This document shows positions 6,036 through 9,706 of a stretch of 9,706 bases of DNA, in pieces. Numbering within the stretch: the first letter of the stretch is position 1; the number at the start of each line of letters is the position of its first letter. The notes beneath the pieces were generated by a model, which did no database searches, was not told where the DNA came from, and saw only the letters and a program-made list of their open reading frames with translations. Origin of the DNA: Limnohabitans sp. Its GTDB lineage: Bacteria > Pseudomonadota > Gammaproteobacteria > Burkholderiales > Burkholderiaceae_C. The DNA lies in contig JANQXJ010000086.1 of the NCBI GenBank assembly GCA_030729445.1, positions 1 through 9,706 of the forward strand. The letters run 5' to 3'. A program made the translations under genes and the position numbers.

Positions 6036-7286
6036 ATGAATGCCGCTGAACGCCACTACGGCATCGTCACCGCGGCGTATTGGGGCTTCACCCTGACCGA
6101 CGGCGCTTTGCGCATGTTGGTGCTGCTGCACTTTTACAAGCTCGGTTACTCGCCCTTCACGCTGGCCTTTTTATTCTTGCTCTATGAGGGTGCGGGCGTT
6201 TTGGCCAACCTGATTGGCGGCTGGCTGGCCACGCGCTTTGGCATTGCCCGCATGCTCACGGTGGGCTTGGTCACACAAATCATCGGCTTTGGTTTGCTCT
6301 CGGCCCTGCAGCCGGAGTGGACAGCGGCGATGTCGGTGGCTTGGGTGGTGTTGGCGCAAGGCGTGTGTGGTGTGGCCAAAGACCTGACCAAGACAGCCAG
6401 CAAATCGGCCATCAAGATCACGCAGGCGCAAGCCAAAGACCAAGGCAATGGGCAACTGTTCAAGTGGGTGGCCTGGTTCACCGGCAGCAAAAACGCCATG
6501 AAAGGCTTCGGCTTTTTTCTGGGTGGTTTGCTGCTCGAGACGCTGGGTTTTCAAGGCTCGCTGTGGGCCATGTCGGGTCTTCTTGCCTTGGTGCTGGTCG
6601 GCGTGGTGACGAGCTTGCCGCCCATGATGGGCAAGAGCAAGCCTTCCGGCTCGGCAAAAGAGCTTTTTGCCAAAAACCCGGGCATCAATGCGCTGGCGGC
6701 GGCACGTGTGGCTTTGTTTGGGGCGCGAGATGTTTGGTTTGTGGTGGGCGTGCCGGTGTTCCTCTACTCGGTGGGCTGGACCTTCACCATGGTGGGTGGC
6801 TTTTTGGCGGCTTGGACCATCGGTTATGGCCTGGTGCAAGCGCTGGCGCCACAGATCGTACGCCGCAGCGCCGATGGCTTGAGCCGCGAGGTGCCAGCTG
6901 CGCGTTGGTGGTCGGCGGTGCTCACGCTCATTCCACTGGGCATTGCCGCGGCCATGTATTGGCAAGCGCCGCAGCTGCAGTGGTGGGTGGTCGGGGGCCT
7001 GAGTTTGTTCGGCTTTGCTTTTGCCATCAATTCGTCGGTGCACAGTTATTTGGTGCTGGCCTATGCGGGCTCTGAAAAAGCGGCTGAAGACGTGGGCTTT
7101 TATTACGCGGCCAATGCGCTGGGCCGCTTCATGGGCACGCTGCTGTCGGGCCTGCTCTACCAATGGGGCGGTTTGATGTATGCGCTCTTGGGCTCGGCTT
7201 TGATGCTGCTTTTGTGCTGGCTGGCCACACTGCGTTTGCCCATGGGTTTGCTCACCCACACACCCGAAGGAAAGGCCAAGCCATGA
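6036..7286 (+). CDS. arsJ: ArsJ, organoarsenical efflux permease (MFS)
   Basis: A 416-residue major-facilitator protein with roughly 10-12 hydrophobic segments. The N-terminal block HYGIVTAAYWGFTLTDGALRMLVLLHFYKLGYSPFTLAFLFLLYEGAG is the characteristic ArsJ signature. The family exports 1-arseno-3-phosphoglycerate across the inner membrane. Outside the cell the product falls apart into arsenate and 3-phosphoglycerate, so GAPDH plus ArsJ acts as an arsenate efflux system. It starts 1 nt after the GAPDH stop with no strong SD, pointing to translational coupling. Its stop overlaps the ATG of the next gene in an ATGA (7283-7286). The length is normal for the family and no disruption is seen. Confidence 0.93.
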   Translation: MNAAERHYGIVTAAYWGFTLTDGALRMLVLLHFYKLGYSPFTLAFLFLLYEGAGVLANLIGGWLATRFGIARMLTVGLVTQIIGFGLLSALQPEWTAAMSVAWVVLAQGVCGVAKDLTKTASKSAIKITQAQAKDQGNGQLFKWVAWFTGSKNAMKGFGFFLGGLLLETLGFQGSLWAMSGLLALVLVGVVTSLPPMMGKSKPSGSAKELFAKNPGINALAAARVALFGARDVWFVVGVPVFLYSVGWTFTMVGGFLAAWTIGYGLVQALAPQIVRRSADGLSREVPAARWWSAVLTLIPLGIAAAMYWQAPQLQWWVVGGLSLFGFAFAINSSVHSYLVLAYAGSEKAAEDVGFYYAANALGRFMGTLLSGLLYQWGGLMYALLGSALMLLLCWLATLRLPMGLLTHTPEGKAKP

Positions 7287-7642
7287 ACCCCGTTTCATTG
7301 TTCAGTGTCATGGACGAGGACGTGGCCGTCAAGGCCTTGGCGGCTTTGGCACAAAGCTCGCGCCTGAAGGTGTTTCGCGCCATCGTGGGCGCGGGGCCTG
7401 AGGGCATTCAGCCCGGCCAATTGTCTGCGGCGCTCGACATTCCGGCCAATACGCTGTCGTTCCACCTCAAAGAACTGCACCACGCGGCCTTGGTCAGTGT
7501 GCAGCGCGAAGGTCGTTTTTTGCGCTACCGCGCCGACCTGGGCGCGATGCAAAGCCTGATGGACTTTTTGACCGCCCACTGCTGCCAAGGTGTGCCCTGC
7601 GGCGACGCACTCAATCTGGCTTGCGAGCCAGGCCGCTGCTGA
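7283..7642 (+). CDS. arsR: ArsR-family winged-helix repressor with Cys-rich tail
   Basis: A 119-residue ArsR/SmtB-type regulator. The helix-turn-helix spans about 44-70 (QLSAALDIPANTLSFHLKELHHAALV), followed by the wing VQREGRFLRYRAD (73-85). It lacks the ELCVCDL motif used by E. coli ArsR. Instead five Cys lie in the last 20 residues (Cys100, 101, 106, 114, 119), with a CC-x4-C core resembling C-terminal arsenite sites of the Acidithiobacillus type. It is therefore inferred to sense As(III) or a related thiol-binding form and to repress its own operon. The start at ATG 7283 overlaps the arsJ stop by 4 nt and has a strong SD (GAAGGAAAGG, 7266-7275). It is the last gene of the operon. Confidence 0.92.
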   Translation: MNPVSLFSVMDEDVAVKALAALAQSSRLKVFRAIVGAGPEGIQPGQLSAALDIPANTLSFHLKELHHAALVSVQREGRFLRYRADLGAMQSLMDFLTAHCCQGVPCGDALNLACEPGRC

Positions 7643-7698
7643 GCCGCGACAAAACCAAGACAGCTTTCAGGCGGTGCGGCGATTCCAAACTGCGGGCC

Positions 7699-7732
7699 CT
7701 GTCATTCAGATTTCACAAACCCGTCACATAAT
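7699..7732 (+). promoter_or_regulatory. Candidate Pho box and -10 of ppx
   Basis: Half-site CTGTCAT (7699-7705, a perfect consensus match), spacer TCAG, half-site ATTTCAC (7710-7716), exactly 10 bp, then CATAAT (7727-7732), a 5 of 6 match to TATAAT. A third repeat-like CCGTCAC lies in the same 11-bp phase at 7721-7727. Transcription would start near 7739, about 28 nt before the ATG. The half-sites match the consensus at 11 of 14 positions. There is no -35 hexamer, as is usual for promoters that depend on PhoB. This site lets ppx be transcribed independently of the upstream arsenic operon. Confidence 0.6.
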
Positions 7733-7766
7733 CAACACTTTGCCCGTCCGCCCTCGCCCCCACGCC

Positions 7767-9272
7767 ATGCAAACCCATTCCCTCTACGCCGCCATCGATC
7801 TGGGCTCTAACAGTTTTCGCCTCGAAATTGGGCAGATGGATGCAGGCCAGTTGCGGCGCGTGGAGTACATCAAAGAGACCGTGCGCCAAGGCAATGGCTT
7901 AGACAGTGAGCGCAACCTGAGTGAAGACGCCATGGCCCGCGGCTGGGAGTGCTTGGCCCGATTTGGCGAACGGATAGCCGGTTTCGAGCCCCATCAAGTG
8001 CGGGCCGTGGCCACCCAAACCCTGCGCGAAGCCCGCAACCGAGAAGTATTTCTGGCCAAAGCCAAACAAATTTTGGGCTTTCCGATCGAGGTGATTGCCG
8101 GACGTGAGGAAGCACGTTTGATTTATTTGGGTGTATCCCATCTGCTGCCTCAGTCGGACGAACGTCGTCTCGTCGTGGACATCGGTGGGCGCTCGACCGA
8201 GATGATCTTGGGCCAACACGAAACCGCCAATACACTGGAGTCATACCGTGTCGGCAGCGTGGGTTGGTCCATGAAATATTTCCCTGATGGCTTATGGACG
8301 CCGCAAGCCTTCAAGGCCGCCGAGATTGGTGCCCTGGCCGTGCTCGACGAGGCCCACATCCTGTTCAATCGCCAACACTGGGACACCTGTTATGGCTCTT
8401 CTGGCACGGTGGGCGCGGTGTCCGACGTTTTGACACAAGCCGGATGGCCCGAAGGGCGTGTCACGCGTGATGGCTTGAATTGGCTCAAGGAGCGCTTGCT
8501 CAAAGCACAAAAACCCGACAATCTTCGGCTAGATGGCGTCAAGGAAGAACGTAAACCGGTGATCGGGGGCGGCTTGGCCGTGCTGCAAGCGGTGTTTGAT
8601 CTGCTACAGATCGATGAAATGCATGCCGCCCAAGGGGCCTTACGGCACGGTGCACTGTACGATCTGATTGACCGCGAAACACCCCAAGATGTCCGCTCCT
8701 CCATGGTCAGCTGGTTGGCCCAACGCTTTGGCACCGATGAACTGCAGGCCGATCGGGTCTCACGCACGGCTCAAGGTTTGCTGGAGGCCATGATCGCATC
8801 GGAACGAAATGTTGTCATTCAGAGCGATCGCCAACGCCATTTGCAAAAATTGCATTGGGCATGCCAACTGCACGAAGCTGGCATGCGCATCTCACACAGT
8901 GACTACCATAAGCATGGCGCCTACATATTGGACAACACTGACTTGCCTGGCTTCACCCTGAACGAACTGCACCGCCTTAGCCAGCTGGTCCTGGGCCACA
9001 GAGGCAAACTTCGCAAGCTCGAAGCAGAACTGCAAAACACCCACTTTGTCCAACAGCTCATGGCACTGCGTTTAGCGGTCATTTTGTGCCATGCACGGCG
9101 AGATCCGGACTTGTCGGGTCTGCACATTCAATGTGATCCAGACAGACGTGTGGCCAGCCTGAAGATGGACAGCGATTGGGCGGAACTCTGGCCGCAATCA
9201 GCCCATTTGCTGCGTGAAGAGAAGAACGCTTGGCAAAAAACCGATTGGATCTTTCAAGTGACGGTGAACTGA
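7767..9272 (+). CDS. ppx: Exopolyphosphatase (Ppx/GppA family)
   Basis: A 501-residue Ppx/GppA phosphatase, which removes terminal phosphates from polyphosphate (or the 5' phosphate of pppGpp) in the cytoplasm. ASKHA-fold motifs are AAIDLGSNSFRLEI (8-21), VATQTLREARN (81-91), GREEARLIYLGV with the expected catalytic Glu (112-123), VVDIGGRSTEMILG (136-149), GSSGTVGA (210-217) and GGGLAVLQ (267-274). The third Gly of the usual DIGGGSTE is Arg here. Residues from about 310 form the HD-like C-terminal region, with LHWACQLHEAGMRISHSDYHKHGAYIL. The ATG at 7767 matches the family N-terminus. Longer in-frame starts would overlap arsR and cross the promoter. No SD is evident. The Pho-box-like promoter fits a role in phosphate recovery. 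Ppx and GppA cannot be separated by eye, but the length suits Ppx. Confidence 0.95.
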   Translation: MQTHSLYAAIDLGSNSFRLEIGQMDAGQLRRVEYIKETVRQGNGLDSERNLSEDAMARGWECLARFGERIAGFEPHQVRAVATQTLREARNREVFLAKAKQILGFPIEVIAGREEARLIYLGVSHLLPQSDERRLVVDIGGRSTEMILGQHETANTLESYRVGSVGWSMKYFPDGLWTPQAFKAAEIGALAVLDEAHILFNRQHWDTCYGSSGTVGAVSDVLTQAGWPEGRVTRDGLNWLKERLLKAQKPDNLRLDGVKEERKPVIGGGLAVLQAVFDLLQIDEMHAAQGALRHGALYDLIDRETPQDVRSSMVSWLAQRFGTDELQADRVSRTAQGLLEAMIASERNVVIQSDRQRHLQKLHWACQLHEAGMRISHSDYHKHGAYILDNTDLPGFTLNELHRLSQLVLGHRGKLRKLEAELQNTHFVQQLMALRLAVILCHARRDPDLSGLHIQCDPDRRVASLKMDSDWAELWPQSAHLLREEKNAWQKTDWIFQVTVN

Positions 9273-9307
9273 ATTTCCCTGATTTTTAGACGTCATATCT
9301 TGCCCCT

Positions 9308-9363
9308 GGAAAATCAACGGTATAAACTGTATGCACCGTTAATTTTTTGAAAGTTGATTTTCC
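9308..9363. repeat. 11-bp inverted repeat abutting the start codon at 9364
   Basis: GGAAAATCAAC (9308-9318) and GTTGATTTTCC (9353-9363) are perfect reverse complements separated by 34 bp. The right arm ends at the base before the ATG. A nested pair, AACGGT (9316-9321) and ACCGTT (9335-9340), shares the AAC with the left outer arm. A TATAAA at 9321-9326 could be the -10 of this gene, with a poor -35 (TTGCCC, 9300-9305, only 15 bp away). The arms may be an operator flanking the promoter. If transcription starts further upstream, they could be an RNA stem covering the ribosome binding site. Confidence 0.6.
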
Positions 9364-9706
9364 ATGAACGATACAGCCATCCCTTCAGCGACCAGCATTG
9401 ACGCTTCGGCCCCTGCAAAAACCGATCAATCTGCAGCCAAACCCGCTGCAAAGGCAGCCACAAAGGCAGCGCCCGTTACCAAGGCTCCCGTGAAAGCACG
9501 TAGTCAAAGCGCCAAATCAGCGCCTAAAAGCAAAACGGTGAAAGCTACTGGAACGGCAGTCAAAGCCCCTGCAACACCCGCTAAAGCCAAGACGCCCCCG
9601 GCCAAAGCTGTCCAAACCAAAACTTTGGACAAGAAAAAATCGCCTGCTCCTGCCAAGGTCGTCAAAGAGAAAAAAGTCAAAGTCGTGCGTGACAGCTTCA
9701 CGTTGC
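9364..9706 (+). CDS. Lys/Ala/Pro-rich histone H1-like protein, N-terminal part (cut by window end)
   Basis: The frame is open from ATG 9364 to the right edge, giving 114 residues with no stop. After about 20 residues (MNDTAIPSATSIDASAPAKT) the sequence becomes a low-complexity chain of Lys, Ala, Pro, Thr and Ser (AAKPAAKAATKAAP, KAPATPAKAKTPPAK), like the basic tails of bacterial histone H1-like proteins. It ends in KEKKVKVVRDSFTL. A VRDSFT segment after a basic tail recalls a betaproteobacterial family with a small conserved C-terminal domain, but that domain lies outside the window. A role in nucleoid or DNA binding is inferred from composition only. No strong SD is visible, since the bases before the ATG are the right arm of an inverted repeat. 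Confidence 0.72.
   Translation, partial: MNDTAIPSATSIDASAPAKTDQSAAKPAAKAATKAAPVTKAPVKARSQSAKSAPKSKTVKATGTAVKAPATPAKAKTPPAKAVQTKTLDKKKSPAPAKVVKEKKVKVVRDSFTL

Noticed and set aside
5069..7298. Long minus-strand open frames (5069-6013 and 6171-7298)
   Set aside because: They are shadows of the GAPDH and arsJ genes. Their translations are His/Gln/Arg-rich without family motifs, and no ribosome binding site supports them.
7590..7766. N-terminal extension of ppx by 59 residues
   Set aside because: It would overlap arsR and cross the candidate promoter. Family similarity begins at the ATG at 7767.
9273..9307. Rho-independent terminator after ppx
   Set aside because: No stem-loop followed by a T-run is visible right after the stop. 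The nearby 11-bp inverted repeat has a 34-bp interior and no T-tract, and it ends at the next start codon.

Overview
The window looks like chromosomal DNA of a betaproteobacterium, most likely a Comamonadaceae member (Limnohabitans/Rhodoferax/Polaromonas-like). This is inferred from moderately high GC, the protein flavour of every gene, and the Lys/Ala-rich DNA-binding-type gene at the right edge. No RNA genes, transposases or CRISPR arrays were seen.

Layout. (1) 1-1101, plus strand: the C-terminal part of an MBL-fold metallohydrolase, then a thioredoxin-fold exported protein, spaced like an operon. (2) 1120-3354, minus strand: a PhoX-type alkaline phosphatase with a twin-arginine signal and a possible lipobox, convergent with the previous gene. 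(3) 3506-4558, plus strand: an unrecognised lipoprotein with two Ig-like repeats, divergent from phoX. (4) 4559-4990: non-coding, with a 20-bp tandem array and a large palindromic repeat element, followed by a promoter region. (5) 4991-7642, plus strand: a tight operon of ArsJ-associated GAPDH, arsJ and an ArsR-family repressor, i.e. the arsenate pathway that makes 1-arseno-3-phosphoglycerate and exports it. (6) 7767-9272, plus strand: ppx/gppA exopolyphosphatase. (7) 9364 to the right edge, plus strand: the N-terminal part of a Lys/Ala/Pro-rich histone-H1-like protein behind an 11-bp inverted repeat.

How the genes may work together. The main observation is regulatory. The phoX, gap-arsJ-arsR and ppx promoters each carry a two-half-site, 11-bp-period motif resembling the PhoB box (CTGTCAT-N4-CTGTCAT). 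In each case exactly 10 bp separates it from a recognisable -10 hexamer (CATGAT, GACAAT, CATAAT). phoX (phosphate scavenging from phosphoesters), ppx (polyphosphate breakdown) and the arsenate-export operon could therefore form a local phosphate-starvation block. This makes sense biologically: arsenate enters through phosphate transporters, so a cell that induces phosphate uptake would benefit from arsenate detoxification. The arsenic operon also has a candidate ArsR operator over its presumed transcription start, suggesting dual control by PhoB activation and ArsR repression. The gene functions rest on recognisable family motifs. The promoter model is read by eye and has not been tested.
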